A stretch of 64,000 nt of DNA, taken from assembly GCA_019114445.1 (NCBI GenBank), contig DXFL01000007.1, positions 1 through 64,000 of the forward strand. Reading direction: 5' to 3'. A model generated the notes under the pieces. The model had not been told where the DNA came from and did no database searches. It worked only from the letters and a program-made list of their open reading frames with translations. This DNA is from Candidatus Barnesiella excrementigallinarum. GTDB lineage: Bacteria; Bacteroidota; Bacteroidia; Bacteroidales; Barnesiellaceae. Below, in pieces: positions 17,546 to 26,197 of the stretch; the first letter of the stretch is position 1; the number at the start of each line of letters is the position of its first letter. The position numbers and the translations under genes were made by a program.

Positions 17546-17570
17546 TCGTCCCGATACAGCATCGGGACGA
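17546..17570. repeat. Isolated 10-bp inverted repeat
   Basis: TCGTCCCGAT / ATCGGGACGA with a 5-base loop forms a perfect hairpin between the tRNA terminator and the cupin terminator. It has no T tract on either side. It could be a REP-like element or a structured processing site; no second copy was noticed in this window. Confidence 0.5.
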
Positions 17571-17619
17571 ATCTAAGATCTTGTCACAGGCTCGTTATAA
17601 AAGGAATTCGATAAAACAA

Positions 17620-17653
17620 GGGGCTGTCCCCTGTTATTAGGGAGAGCAGCCCC
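17620..17653 (-). terminator. Terminator of cupin gene (minus strand)
   Basis: A GGGGCTG/CAGCCCC stem with partial inner pairing lies 10 bases after the cupin stop. On the minus strand it is followed by a T-rich stretch (TTGTTTTA). Confidence 0.7.
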
Positions 17654-17662
17654 TCGGTAGTT

Positions 17663-18076
17663 TTATTTCCAAATAGGAGTTTGTTCGGTTATGAATCCGT
17701 CGTTCAGTGTATATTGTTCGAGACTGCCTTCTTTGGCTTGAATACAGATATAGAGCATACTTGTCGCCGATGTACAGCGTAGGGACCGGCTGCTGTGGGT
17801 GGCTATGCGTACGATCGAACCTTCGGCGACGGGGAAGGTGATGTTGTCGATTTGAAAGTCTCCAGCACCCCGCAATACGATGTATATCTCTTCATTTTGT
17901 TTATGGCTGTGAAAGAAGGGGGCTGTTTGTCCCGGATTTAAGGTGCCGAAAGAAATTTCACAACTGGTTGTTCCTACACACTCTTTGATAAATTGTTTAC
18001 CGACAAATGTGCTTAGCTCGCCTATTGTGGCGTGAGTGAATGTTTTGCCCGAATTGATTTTACAGATTGTTTCCAT
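17663..18076 (-). CDS. Cupin-domain protein
   Basis: This 137-residue single-domain cupin carries motif 1 in the stretch 'PFFHSHKQNEEIYIVLRGAG' (two His and a Glu as metal ligands) and motif 2 around 'VAEGSIVRIATHSSRSL'. Small cupins of this type are metal-dependent isomerases, dioxygenases or sugar/small-molecule binders, and no substrate is evident here. There is no signal peptide, so it is cytoplasmic. It is transcribed divergently from an HxlR-type regulator 146 bases away, the usual arrangement for a regulator and its target. The HxlR protein may therefore control it in response to an electrophile or redox signal. Confidence 0.85.
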   Translation of the reverse strand: METICKINSGKTFTHATIGELSTFVGKQFIKECVGTTSCEISFGTLNPGQTAPFFHSHKQNEEIYIVLRGAGDFQIDNITFPVAEGSIVRIATHSSRSLRCTSATSMLYICIQAKEGSLEQYTLNDGFITEQTPIWK

Positions 18077-18102
18077 TTTTTTAGTGATTAAAGTTTTTTA
18101 TA

Positions 18103-18133
18103 TTGGTTACTAATAATAACTTTATTATTTTTG
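18103..18133 (+). promoter_or_regulatory. Promoter of HxlR-family regulator gene
   Basis: TTG at 18103-18105 and TATTTTTG at 18126-18133 are spaced by 20 bases in the divergent intergenic region, giving a leader of about 85 bases. Confidence 0.6.
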
Positions 18134-18222
18134 TAGTGCTAAGATGATGATTTTGGGCTGTATTTGCAAGAGGGTACAAAGATGTGGGTAAGTTACATTG
18201 AGGTAACGAATACAGAAAGTCA

Positions 18223-18609
18223 ATGAATTTCAAAATGTTAAATAAAATGAAAACATTCCTTCATACCGGAGTCTGTCCTGTACGGGATATTTTGAATCGT
18301 TTGGGTAGCAAATGGTCGATATTGGTACTTGAAACTTTGTATGAAAACGGTACAATGCGTTTCAACGATATACAACGCTCGTTGGGCGATATTTCGCAGC
18401 GGATGCTCACAGTTACGCTGCGAACGCTCGAAGAAGATGGAATGCTTACTCGTAAGATTTATGCCGAGGTGCCACCACGAGTAGAATACACTCTTACCGA
18501 TCGAGGGATCAGTTTTATACCTGTACTCGGAGAAGTGGTTCGGTGGGCAGCACAAAATACCGATGCTATTTTGGTAAGCCGATTTGAAAAGGGGAAGTTA
18601 GGAAAGTGA
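18223..18609 (+). CDS. HxlR-family (MarR-like) transcriptional regulator
   Basis: This 128-residue winged-helix DNA-binding protein has the HxlR N-terminal signature 'CPVRDILNRLGSKWSILVLE', with the conserved Cys near residue 18 that in some family members senses electrophiles or oxidants. It also has the recognition helix 'DISQRMLTVTLRTLEEDGM' and the wing 'PPRVEYTLTDRG'. Possible starts are 18223, 18235 and 18247; all lie before the conserved domain. It is divergent from the cupin gene and is likely to regulate it and itself. Confidence 0.9.
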   Translation: MNFKMLNKMKTFLHTGVCPVRDILNRLGSKWSILVLETLYENGTMRFNDIQRSLGDISQRMLTVTLRTLEEDGMLTRKIYAEVPPRVEYTLTDRGISFIPVLGEVVRWAAQNTDAILVSRFEKGKLGK

Positions 18610-18722
18610 GCGAACGTTACAGGCGTTTCTATCAATTAATATCATTGGGAAACGTAACAATGGCTTACTCAATCTCTATTAAGGTTCTCTCTGTTCGTTT
18701 GAACCGGGGAATAGGTTTGTTT

Positions 18723-19382
18723 TTAAGGAAGTGGTGCGATGTCGATTACCTCTTCGACTTGATAAACGCCATCGTATTCGGCCGCAAATCCCTCTGTCGA
18801 TTTTCCGGTGTCGATAACCCTCAACGAGGCTTTTACGGCGGTATAGGGCTTGGCATTTTCGCCCACGGTCTGTTCGTACAACGGTTTCAAGGAATCGGTT
18901 TTGTCGATGATCCAATATTCCGTGCTATCGCCCTCTGCGATGAACGAGCGTACTTCGTGGCCGATAATCAATCGACCGGTTACTGGAAAGGATAGAGAGT
19001 CGGCATTTTGTATGAGGGTAGCAGGAGTCGAATTTTGCGGTCGTGCAAAATTCCTCATGTAGCTGCCTTTTTTAAGAATGAGGCTGTCGGAGGTTAATTG
19101 GCAGATTTCAAGGGTATCGGAAAAGGATATTGTTTGATGATTACCTATACTCTCGCCGGACAGTATCAGTCGATCGCCTTCTCGTACCCATTGTTTGTAT
19201 TGGAGGGTGGACATATTGATCGATGTAGCTTCGCCGTTTTCTTTTAACTCGAATCCTTGTATGGCGTCACGAGACCCCGGTATCGGTTCTATCCATTGTC
19301 CCGTTAGAGTAGCTTCGTTGCGACAAGCCGAAAATAAGATAGCGATTGCGGTTAGGAGGGTAAACATTTTCTTTTTCATCAT
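18723..19382 (-). CDS. Lipocalin-like lipoprotein
   Basis: This 219-residue lipoprotein has a clear signal and lipobox 'AILFSAC' (Cys about residue 20). The first half resembles lipocalin-like domains of Bacteroidales ('LTGQWIEPIPGSRDAIQGFE', 'LKENGEATSINMSTLQYKQW'), followed by a beta-rich second half containing 'SFPVTGRLIIGHEVRSF'. It is probably anchored to the periplasmic side or surface of the envelope. No enzymatic motif is seen. It faces the HxlR gene convergently. A TAGATTTG -7-like box on the minus strand at 19415-19422 could be its promoter, but the -33 box is poor. Confidence 0.7.
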   Translation of the reverse strand: MMKKKMFTLLTAIAILFSACRNEATLTGQWIEPIPGSRDAIQGFELKENGEATSINMSTLQYKQWVREGDRLILSGESIGNHQTISFSDTLEICQLTSDSLILKKGSYMRNFARPQNSTPATLIQNADSLSFPVTGRLIIGHEVRSFIAEGDSTEYWIIDKTDSLKPLYEQTVGENAKPYTAVKASLRVIDTGKSTEGFAAEYDGVYQVEEVIDIAPLP

Positions 19383-19598
19383 CGAGTATTGTTTTGAGGT
19401 TATGAAACTTTCTACAAATCTATGGATAAAACGGATTTTAGGCTAAAATCCTTGATTTTAAAATCAGAATGTTTTTGTGAGAAGGGGTTATTTTGAAAAT
19501 TTTAATATTTCATGGTGCAGTATTAAGCCTTGTTTTTTCATTCTATATACGAACGGTTCAATAGTGGATCGAAAAAATAGGAATTAAAAAAGAAGAAT

Positions 19599-20380
19599 AT
19601 GAAAGCAAATTGGTTTTATGTAGCAATGGTTGCAGCCTCGGTGTTGTTGGTTTCCTGCCATACGGCAAAGGAGACTGTTTCGGGTAACGATATTCGGGGT
19701 GAGTGGAATATCGTAGAGATCGAGGGTACTCCGGTAGAGGCTCAGTCGCAACCGTTCATCGGGTTTGATGTAGCAAACGGACGTATTTATGGATATATAG
19801 TGGGTGCAATCGTTTGATGGGCAGTTTGAACCTTTCGGGTGAGAATAAAATCGAGTTGGAGCAGATGGCCTCTACAATGATGGCCTGTCCCGATATGGAG
19901 GTCGAGCGTCGTGTACTCGATGCGTTGGCTTCGGTAAAGAGTTTGAAAAACGAAGGCAACACTTTGGTATTATATGGTCCGGCTCGAAAACCGCTCATGT
20001 TGTTGCAGAAACGTTTTGATGTGGTCCCTTTGTCGAGTTTGAAGGGAGAATGGGAGGTGGTAAGCCTTTATGGTACGGCTTTACCTGCCGATATGGAGAA
20101 TACACCTTCGATCGACTTGGATATAGCGACAAATCGGGTGAGTGGAAATTCGGGGTGCAACCGTTTGACGGGAGAGATTCGTCGTGACGAGGCTGTGGAA
20201 AATTCGATTTCGTTTGCCCATGTAGCTTCTACCCGTATGGCTTGCCCCGATATGGCGACCGAAAACCAAGTCCTCTCGGCACTCAATAGTGTGCGTACTT
20301 GTGGTATGCTCGATAATGGCCGTTTGGCTCTTATGGACGAGGGGGGTACGATCGTATTGGAATTGGAGCGGAGCAAATAA
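19599..20380 (+). pseudogene. Tandem META-domain lipoprotein gene, frameshifted
   Basis: Frame one (19599-19817) encodes a lipoprotein signal 'ASVLLVSC' and the start of a META/HslJ domain, then runs into a stop after '...GRIYGYIVGAIV'. Frame two (from 19799) reads 'SGCNRLMGSLNLSG', the core META motif, and continues through a second META domain ('NSGCNRLTGEI') to 20380. Removing one AT from TATATA at 19794-19799 restores 'GRIYGYSGCNRLMG', so a 2-bp gain (or 1-bp loss) at a dinucleotide run separates the halves. Repaired, the protein would be about 260 residues with two META domains, a fold linked to heat shock/novobiocin resistance and envelope stress. It may be a true pseudogene, a phase-variable locus or a sequencing error. 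Confidence 0.8.
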
Positions 20381-20404
20381 TCTTTTGCAACATATAAGAT
20401 AAAG

Positions 20405-20455
20405 CGAGGAGCTTCCCATTTGGTTATAAAGATGGGAAACTCCTCGGCTGTTTTT
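20405..20455 (+). terminator. Terminator after META-domain gene
   Basis: A long stem CGAGGAG(c)TTCCCAT / ATGGGAA(a)CTCCTCG with one mismatch is followed by GCTGTTTTT. Confidence 0.85.
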
Positions 20456-20588
20456 AAAAGCGTAGAGGAAGCGGATTTTTGATTCATGCTTTTTGAAAAG
20501 ATTTTTCTATTTTTGTATAGGTTGCTGGGATTTACAAGAAGTGAATGTGCAGCGATTAATAGGTATGAAATACAAAAAACAAAGAGCG

Positions 20589-21884
20589 ATGAAGAAATTG
20601 TTGATAACGATTGTATGTTTTTGCGTTTTATCTATTTCTGTGCAGGCACAGACGTATGTACCGACCGCCGAGAATCTCCAAAATAGAAAAGAATTTGCCG
20701 AAAGCCGTTTGGGAATTTTTTTGCATTGGGGCTTATATAGTATGTTTGCGCAGGGAGAATGGTATATGAACAGTGCCAATGTCGATGCACAGGAATATGC
20801 CAAAGCGATGAATGCCTTCTATCCGCATCGTTTCGATGCCCGCGAATGGGTATCGGCTTTTAAGGCGGCGGGTGCGAAATATATTTGTTTTACAAGCCGC
20901 CATCACGACGGGTTTTCCATGTGGAATACGAAATGGTCCGATTATAATATTATGAATACGCCGTATGGGGAGGACGTGGTACGTCAGTTGGCCGATGAAT
21001 GTCATCGTCAAGGTATCAAGTTGCACCTGTATTATTCCCATATCGATTGGTCCCGTGAAGACTATCCTGCCGGTAAGACGGGTAGAGGCACCAAATGTTT
21101 GGATAGAGCCGATTGGCCCGCGTATTATCGGTTTATGAACAATCAATTGACCGAGTTGCTGACCAATTATGGCGAGATTGGTGCTATTTGGTTTGACGGG
21201 TGGTGGGATCATGCGGCAGATTCAATCCCGTTCGATTGGGAGTTGGAGGAGCAATATCGATTGATTCATAGGTTGCAACCCGGCTGTTTGATCGGGAATA
21301 ATCATCATCAGTCACCTTTTGACGGAGAGGATATTCAAATTTTCGAACGCGATGTGCCGGGCGAAAACAAAATGGGTTTTTCGGGACAGGATATAGGTGT
21401 ATTGCCTCTTGAAACTTGCCAAACCATGAACCATTCGTGGGGCTATAAAGCGGCTGACCAAGATTATAAGTCGGTTAAAGAGTTGGTCCATTTGTTGGTT
21501 CGCACATCGGGTAAAGGGGCCAATTTGCTGTTGAATATTGGGCCGCAACCCGATGGGACCCTGCCGGAGGCTGCCTTGAAACGGTTGTCCGAGATGGGGA
21601 AATGGTTGGCCTCTTATGGAGAATCCATTTATGCGACGGGTGCCGGAGGATATAGTTTGGGCGATAGTATCATTACTACTCGTAACGACAACCACCTTTA
21701 TATCCATCTGCTCGATACCGCCATCGACCACGTGAGTTTGCCTGTTCCCCAAAAGGTGAAGAGCGTAGAGGCATTGGGCGAGAACTGCCGTGTCGATTAT
21801 ACGTATCGTCGCGGGAATCTCGATTTGAAAGTCGATATACCCGATGATTGCATAGACTATGTCGTGAAAGTAACCTTTAAATAG
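20589..21884 (+). CDS. Alpha-L-fucosidase, GH29
   Basis: This secreted glycoside hydrolase of about 431 residues has signal peptide 'LLITIVCFCVLSISVQAQ'. The GH29 core shows 'HWGLYSMFAQGEWYMN', 'AKYICFTSRHHDGFSMWNT' and 'GAIWFDGWWDHAAD', where the Asp of WFDG is the expected nucleophile. GH29 enzymes remove terminal alpha-L-fucose with retention. The start at 20589 begins the signal peptide; 20565 is a possible alternative. The further upstream in-frame ATG at 20493 precedes a TATTTTTG -7 box (20508-20515) and is therefore unlikely. It is the first gene of the glycan-utilisation locus but is separated from the next gene by a 455-base interval with its own terminator, so it may be expressed separately. 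Confidence 0.92.
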   Translation: MKKLLITIVCFCVLSISVQAQTYVPTAENLQNRKEFAESRLGIFLHWGLYSMFAQGEWYMNSANVDAQEYAKAMNAFYPHRFDAREWVSAFKAAGAKYICFTSRHHDGFSMWNTKWSDYNIMNTPYGEDVVRQLADECHRQGIKLHLYYSHIDWSREDYPAGKTGRGTKCLDRADWPAYYRFMNNQLTELLTNYGEIGAIWFDGWWDHAADSIPFDWELEEQYRLIHRLQPGCLIGNNHHQSPFDGEDIQIFERDVPGENKMGFSGQDIGVLPLETCQTMNHSWGYKAADQDYKSVKELVHLLVRTSGKGANLLLNIGPQPDGTLPEAALKRLSEMGKWLASYGESIYATGAGGYSLGDSIITTRNDNHLYIHLLDTAIDHVSLPVPQKVKSVEALGENCRVDYTYRRGNLDLKVDIPDDCIDYVVKVTFK

Positions 21885-21895
21885 GGCTTGCGATC

Positions 21896-22025
21896 GTAGG
21901 GGTGCTGAACACGTTTTTTATATAAGAGAATTCTCCCCCGACGAACCCGCTGTTGACAACGGGTGATGGCCGGTTGGGGATAGGTCTTCGAAATAGAGTT
22001 TATTAATATGATGCGACACCCCTAC
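21896..22025 (+). ncRNA. Candidate structured RNA in 455-base interval
   Basis: Nested complementary arms are visible: GTAGGGGTG (21896) with CACCCCTAC (22017), CCCCGAC (21936) with GTTGGGG (21973), and ACCCG (21945) with CGGGT (21960). A strong terminator follows at 22060. No credible open reading frame occupies 21885-22339. The fold could be a small RNA, the 3' UTR of the fucosidase mRNA or chance. I do not recognise it as a known family. Confidence 0.3.
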
Positions 22026-22059
22026 ATATAATCTTATCCGATTGATATAGCATGGTAGT

Positions 22060-22104
22060 GAGAATATTCGTTTCCGGTAACGGGCGAATATCCTCTTTTG
22101 TTTT
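22060..22104 (+). terminator. Terminator in GH29-GH2 interval
   Basis: An 11-bp stem GAGAATATTCG / CGAATATCCTC with one mismatch is followed by TTTTGTTTT. Confidence 0.8.
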
Positions 22105-22339
22105 GGGGCGGAGAGGACAGGTAAAGATTTTAGAGGCGAGGAAGATATGCGGTTGCCGGCCGCTTTTTACCTCTCCGGCAAGCCGGGACGAGGCTAAAAA
22201 ACGGGAGTAAAATTATAAATAGATACTTTGTAAAATATTGATAAATATGTAGTTGTGAAAAATTACCCGAATTGAAAACAATTTTACCTATGTATTGACA
22301 TGGGGGAATATAATTTTGCGATACCAAATTTAATATACG

Positions 22340-24196
22340 ATGAAAAAACTAATATTGCAGAGTCTGTTTCTAGCGGCTTGTTTTACAAGTTTTGGAACAA
22401 CCGTTCCTCGGCCGGAATACCCGCGCCCACAATTTGAGAGAGAAAATTGGGTGAATTTGAATGGGACATGGAGTTATGAATTCGATTTTTCGGAAAGCGG
22501 AATCGAGCGCTCGCTATTCAATTCAAAAGGATTCGACAAACCCATTACAGTTCCGTTTTGTCCCGAGAGCCCGTTGTCGGGAGTAGATTATAAGGATTTT
22601 ATCAAGGCTATGTGGTATCATCGCACCTTGACTATTCCCCAAGATTGGAAGGAGAAACACATTTTCTTGAACTTTGGCGGAGTTGATTATAAATCGACCA
22701 TATATATTAATGGGAAGCAGGTGTTTGTACATTACGGAGGTTCCTCCTCTTTTTCGGTTGACATTTCTAAATATGTGACAGCCGGAGCCGATAATGACTT
22801 GGTGGTTTATGTGCAAGACGATGTCCGTTCCGAAATGCAGACGGGTGGAAAACAGTCGCGCCGGCTTTATTCATATAGTTGTTTGTACACCCGTGTAACC
22901 GGTATTTGGCAAACCGTATGGCTCGAAGCCGTAGAAAAGGGCGGGTTGAAAAGTTGTCGCATTACCCCCGATTTGGACGGGAAACAATTTGTTTTCGAAC
23001 CTGTATTTTACGATTTGAATGCCGATGTAAGTTTGCGTATCGGAGTTTTCGATAACGGCAAGAAGGTGTCGGAGCAGACGGTGAAGGGCAGCAACAGCAC
23101 TGTTGCCTGTGCAAAAATTAAGAATGTGAAAACATGGTCTCCCGAATCGCCGTTCCTTTATGATATAGAATTTACGGTTCTCGATGCACAAGGCAATGTG
23201 ATCGACAAAATAAAATCGTATGCCGGGATGCGCAAGACCGAGATTAGAGGTACTACATTTTATTTGAATAACGAACCGTATTATCAACGTTTGGTACTCG
23301 ATCAGGGCTATTATCCCGACGGCCAGTGGACGGCACCCTCCGACGAGCAGTTAAAACGCGACATCGTGTTGGGCAAAGAGGCTGGTTTTAACGGAGCTCG
23401 TTTACACCAAAAAGTCTTTGAACAACGCTATTTCTATTGGGCCGATAAACTGGGGTATTTGACTTGGGGCGAATCGGCCAGTTGGGGAATGGATTGGACA
23501 AGCCCTGTGGCAGCAAGAAACATGATTACCGAATGGGAAGAATGTGTGAACCGCGATTACAATGCCACTTCGCTTATCGCTTGGTCGCCTTTGAATGAAA
23601 CTTGGAAGGCCGATATCGACGGACAACGTGCCCGATTGACCAACGACCTCTACTTTATTACCAAACGGTTGGACCGTACCCGTCCGGTTGTGGCATCGAG
23701 CGGAGGCTATCATGCCGGCTTTACCGACATTTATGCCGAGCATACCTATACGCAAGATCCGGTCATGCTCTATCACGAACAAGAGTTGAAAGAAGATGGA
23801 ATGCCCTATATCCATCACCCCGAACATAGCGTGCCCTACAATGGCGAAGCTTATATGATCGATGAGTTTGGCGGAATCCAGTGGATTAAGGAGATGAAAA
23901 CCGCCGAGGTAGCCGGCTCGGAAGAATTTTGGGGATACGGGAAACCGCCTGTAACCATAGAGGAGTTCTATAAACGGTTGGAGGAACAGGTAAATGTGAT
24001 TTTGAGCCTCGACCATATTACGGGCTTCTGCTATACCCAAATTGTCGATGTAGAGTTGGAAAAGAACGGCATATATACCTACGACCGAAACGTGAAATTC
24101 GATATGGACCGCATTTACAAGATTTTTACGAAATCTCGTGAACAGGCTAAGAAAGAGGTAAAAAAGATGTTGGAGGAAAGAGAAAACAAGAAATGA
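22340..24196 (+). CDS. Glycoside hydrolase family 2 enzyme
   Basis: This 618-residue exported enzyme has a signal peptide (to about 'TSFGTT'). An N-terminal GH2 sugar-binding jelly roll (about 28-190, 'WVNLNGTWSYEFDF', 'MWYHRTLTIP', 'LNFGGVDYKSTIYINGK') is followed by an immunoglobulin-like domain and a TIM barrel. The probable acid/base Glu is in 'WSPLNETW' and the probable nucleophile Glu in 'YMIDEFGGIQW'. It is short for a classical LacZ-type beta-galactosidase and could be a galactosidase, glucuronidase or arabinopyranosidase; specificity cannot be read from the sequence. A TAATTTTG -7-like box lies at 22311-22318. It is followed by a weak hairpin and then the ELWxxDGT gene. Confidence 0.88.
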   Translation: MKKLILQSLFLAACFTSFGTTVPRPEYPRPQFERENWVNLNGTWSYEFDFSESGIERSLFNSKGFDKPITVPFCPESPLSGVDYKDFIKAMWYHRTLTIPQDWKEKHIFLNFGGVDYKSTIYINGKQVFVHYGGSSSFSVDISKYVTAGADNDLVVYVQDDVRSEMQTGGKQSRRLYSYSCLYTRVTGIWQTVWLEAVEKGGLKSCRITPDLDGKQFVFEPVFYDLNADVSLRIGVFDNGKKVSEQTVKGSNSTVACAKIKNVKTWSPESPFLYDIEFTVLDAQGNVIDKIKSYAGMRKTEIRGTTFYLNNEPYYQRLVLDQGYYPDGQWTAPSDEQLKRDIVLGKEAGFNGARLHQKVFEQRYFYWADKLGYLTWGESASWGMDWTSPVAARNMITEWEECVNRDYNATSLIAWSPLNETWKADIDGQRARLTNDLYFITKRLDRTRPVVASSGGYHAGFTDIYAEHTYTQDPVMLYHEQELKEDGMPYIHHPEHSVPYNGEAYMIDEFGGIQWIKEMKTAEVAGSEEFWGYGKPPVTIEEFYKRLEEQVNVILSLDHITGFCYTQIVDVELEKNGIYTYDRNVKFDMDRIYKIFTKSREQAKKEVKKMLEERENKK

Positions 24197-24204
24197 AAAA
24201 CAAA

Positions 24205-24232
24205 GGGGGCTGCTATTGAGGCGGCAGTCCCC
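24205..24232 (+). terminator. Weak hairpin after GH2 gene
   Basis: A 9-bp stem GGGGGCTGC/GCAGTCCCC (one G-T pair) is followed only by GCTATTTA, so termination is likely partial at most. Confidence 0.4.
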
Positions 24233-24267
24233 GCTATTTAATATTAACCATCTAAAATTTTAAGATC

Positions 24268-26094
24268 ATGAAAAAAAGAAACTTTTTATTGGCTGTTGCC
24301 ATGATGACAGTCGGCTGTATGGCTGCGGAAACGTTGCCCGAAGGTTTAGTGAGTCTTCTCCCAGACGGTGTAAAGGCAAATATCAGCACCGAACGTAAAT
24401 TGTCGAAACTGAAAAATCTGGTGGTTGCAGGTTCGCCCGAAAAAGGGTATAAAGCATTCTTTGCCGCATCGGACGATGCTCACGGTGAAGAACTTTGGGT
24501 AACCGACGGAACCCCCGAAGGTACCAAATTGGTAAAGGATATTGTACCGGGAAGCGCCAGCTCGAATGTAGGCTATCTGACTCGTTTCAACGACAAGGTG
24601 GTTTTCCAAGCATATACCGATGACGCAGACATGGAATTGTGGATTTCCGATGGAACCGAGGACGGTACCTATATGGTAAAAGATATCAATATGGTAGGCG
24701 CTTCCGATCCTCGTGGATTCACTCAGGTAAATGAAAATCAATTTATTTTTGGTGCCAAAGATTTCGAAAGCGAGAATTATAGCGAACGTGGAGCCCAATG
24801 GTGGTTGTGGGTGAGCGACGGAACCGAAGAGGGCACGAAGATGATTTATCAATGTGACATGAGATTCCCCGGTCAGGACAATACAACGTGGATGACCCCC
24901 TATTGCCGGGTGGGAAGAAAAGTATTCTTCAAAGCCGACAATGTCGAAGGTACAACCGGCGAAGAGTTGTGGGTAACCGATGGAACCGAAGCCGGAACCA
25001 AATTCGTGAAGGATATCAATACCGAAGCTATTGCAACCGGAACAGCCAACTCGGCACTCGACAATATGGTCAACTTCTATAACGAGAAACTGTTCTTCAA
25101 GGCATTCTCTATCGAGAGCAGCAACGAACCGTGGGCCAGCGACGGAACCCCCGAAGGTACCTATCAGATTTATGACTCCAATCCTACTTCCAACGAAACC
25201 GGATTCCCTCGTGGCGGTGGTGCCTCCGATGCTGCCATGTATCCGTATAACGGCCGTATCTATTTCCGTGGATACTCTTTGGATGGCGGTTGCGAATTGG
25301 CTGCTACAAACTGCGAAAAAGGCGATTTCGTATTCTTCGATATCAACAAGAACGACCCGTCGGTAGATAACAATGGTTTTGCCGATCCCGGTGTAGAATT
25401 TGATGGCGTGTATATGTTCTGTGCTGCCACAGGTTTCGATCCTTTGAAAGAGGGCAACTACGGTGGTGAATTGCACTATACCGACGGTAAGACCGTAACC
25501 ATGCAATCGGACCTCGGCCCGGGCACACAAAGCAACTGGGTAAAAGAGTTGACCGTTGTTTCGGGTAGTTTGTATTGGTGGAACGAAAGTGCCGAAGATC
25601 CCGAAAAGAAACAAAAACTTTTCCGTATCGACAGCAAAGATCAATTCCCCGTACGTGTAACCAACCTTTCGGCCGATGGCGACAAGATCCATTCGCTTCG
25701 TAACTTGGGCGGCGACTTGCTGTTTGCCACAGACGACGAGAACAAGAGCCTCTATCTCTACCACTATCGTAAAGAAGGCTTCGATCCTGTGAAAGATGCC
25801 GATAATTTGGAACCTGAATATCGTACGCGTGAAGAAATCGCATCGTCGGTTGAGAGCGTAGAACAAAAAGTTCAAAATATAACGATTTACCCCAACCCGG
25901 CGAGCGAACAATTCAGCATAAACACCAATGAAGAGATTCAATCGGTTAGTGTTTACGATTTGACCGGACGTTTGGTCTTGACCCAAAACAATCCTAACAA
26001 TACCATCAATATTGAGGATATGGTACAAGGCCTTTATAAAGTGGTTGTCGTAACCGCCAGCGGATCGTTTGTATCGAGCTTGATTGTCAAATAA
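24268..26094 (+). CDS. ELWxxDGT-repeat protein with T9SS type A sorting domain
   Basis: This 608-residue secreted protein has a signal peptide ('LLAVAMMTVGCMA'). At least five ELWxxDGT-type units follow ('EELWVTDGTPEGTKLVKDI', 'MELWISDGTEDGTYMVKDI', 'WWLWVSDGTEEGT', 'EELWVTDGTEAGT', 'NEPWASDGTPEGT'), which likely form a beta-propeller. The C-terminal about 75 residues are a T9SS type A sorting domain ('ITIYPNPASEQFSI' to 'SSLIVK'), so it should cross the outer membrane by the type IX system and be surface-attached or released. It sits directly before susC and may be a surface glycan-binding protein. No catalytic motif is seen. Confidence 0.85.
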   Translation: MKKRNFLLAVAMMTVGCMAAETLPEGLVSLLPDGVKANISTERKLSKLKNLVVAGSPEKGYKAFFAASDDAHGEELWVTDGTPEGTKLVKDIVPGSASSNVGYLTRFNDKVVFQAYTDDADMELWISDGTEDGTYMVKDINMVGASDPRGFTQVNENQFIFGAKDFESENYSERGAQWWLWVSDGTEEGTKMIYQCDMRFPGQDNTTWMTPYCRVGRKVFFKADNVEGTTGEELWVTDGTEAGTKFVKDINTEAIATGTANSALDNMVNFYNEKLFFKAFSIESSNEPWASDGTPEGTYQIYDSNPTSNETGFPRGGGASDAAMYPYNGRIYFRGYSLDGGCELAATNCEKGDFVFFDINKNDPSVDNNGFADPGVEFDGVYMFCAATGFDPLKEGNYGGELHYTDGKTVTMQSDLGPGTQSNWVKELTVVSGSLYWWNESAEDPEKKQKLFRIDSKDQFPVRVTNLSADGDKIHSLRNLGGDLLFATDDENKSLYLYHYRKEGFDPVKDADNLEPEYRTREEIASSVESVEQKVQNITIYPNPASEQFSINTNEEIQSVSVYDLTGRLVLTQNNPNNTINIEDMVQGLYKVVVVTASGSFVSSLIVK

Positions 26095-26114
26095 ATCGGG
26101 ATAGTGAACCTTAC

Positions 26115-26147
26115 AATGTATCACAGGCAAATCGCCTGTGATACATT
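26115..26147 (+). repeat. Perfect 14-bp intercistronic hairpin before susC
   Basis: AATGTATCACAGGC and its exact reverse complement flank a 5-base loop, 21 bases after the ELWxxDGT stop. A T-poor sequence follows, so it may act as an mRNA processing or stability element, or a partial terminator, setting susC expression apart from the upstream gene. Confidence 0.6.
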
Positions 26148-26197
26148 TGTCAAATGAATACATGAAAAACACATAAAGCCTAACAATAAAAGGTAGT

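Noticed and set aside
18606-18995. Plus-strand 129-codon frame overlapping the HxlR stop
   Set aside because: It is antisense to the lipocalin-like lipoprotein gene, which has a lipobox and a coherent domain; no homology features are visible in the plus frame.
20493-20588. Upstream in-frame ATG extending the fucosidase by 32 residues
   Set aside because: A TATTTTTG -7 box at 20508-20515 lies downstream of it and the extension would bury the signal peptide.
24346-26172. 608-codon open frame on the minus strand opposite the ELWxxDGT gene
   Set aside because: The plus-strand frame has a signal peptide, repeats and a sorting domain. The antisense frame has no recognisable domain and is explained by codon bias.
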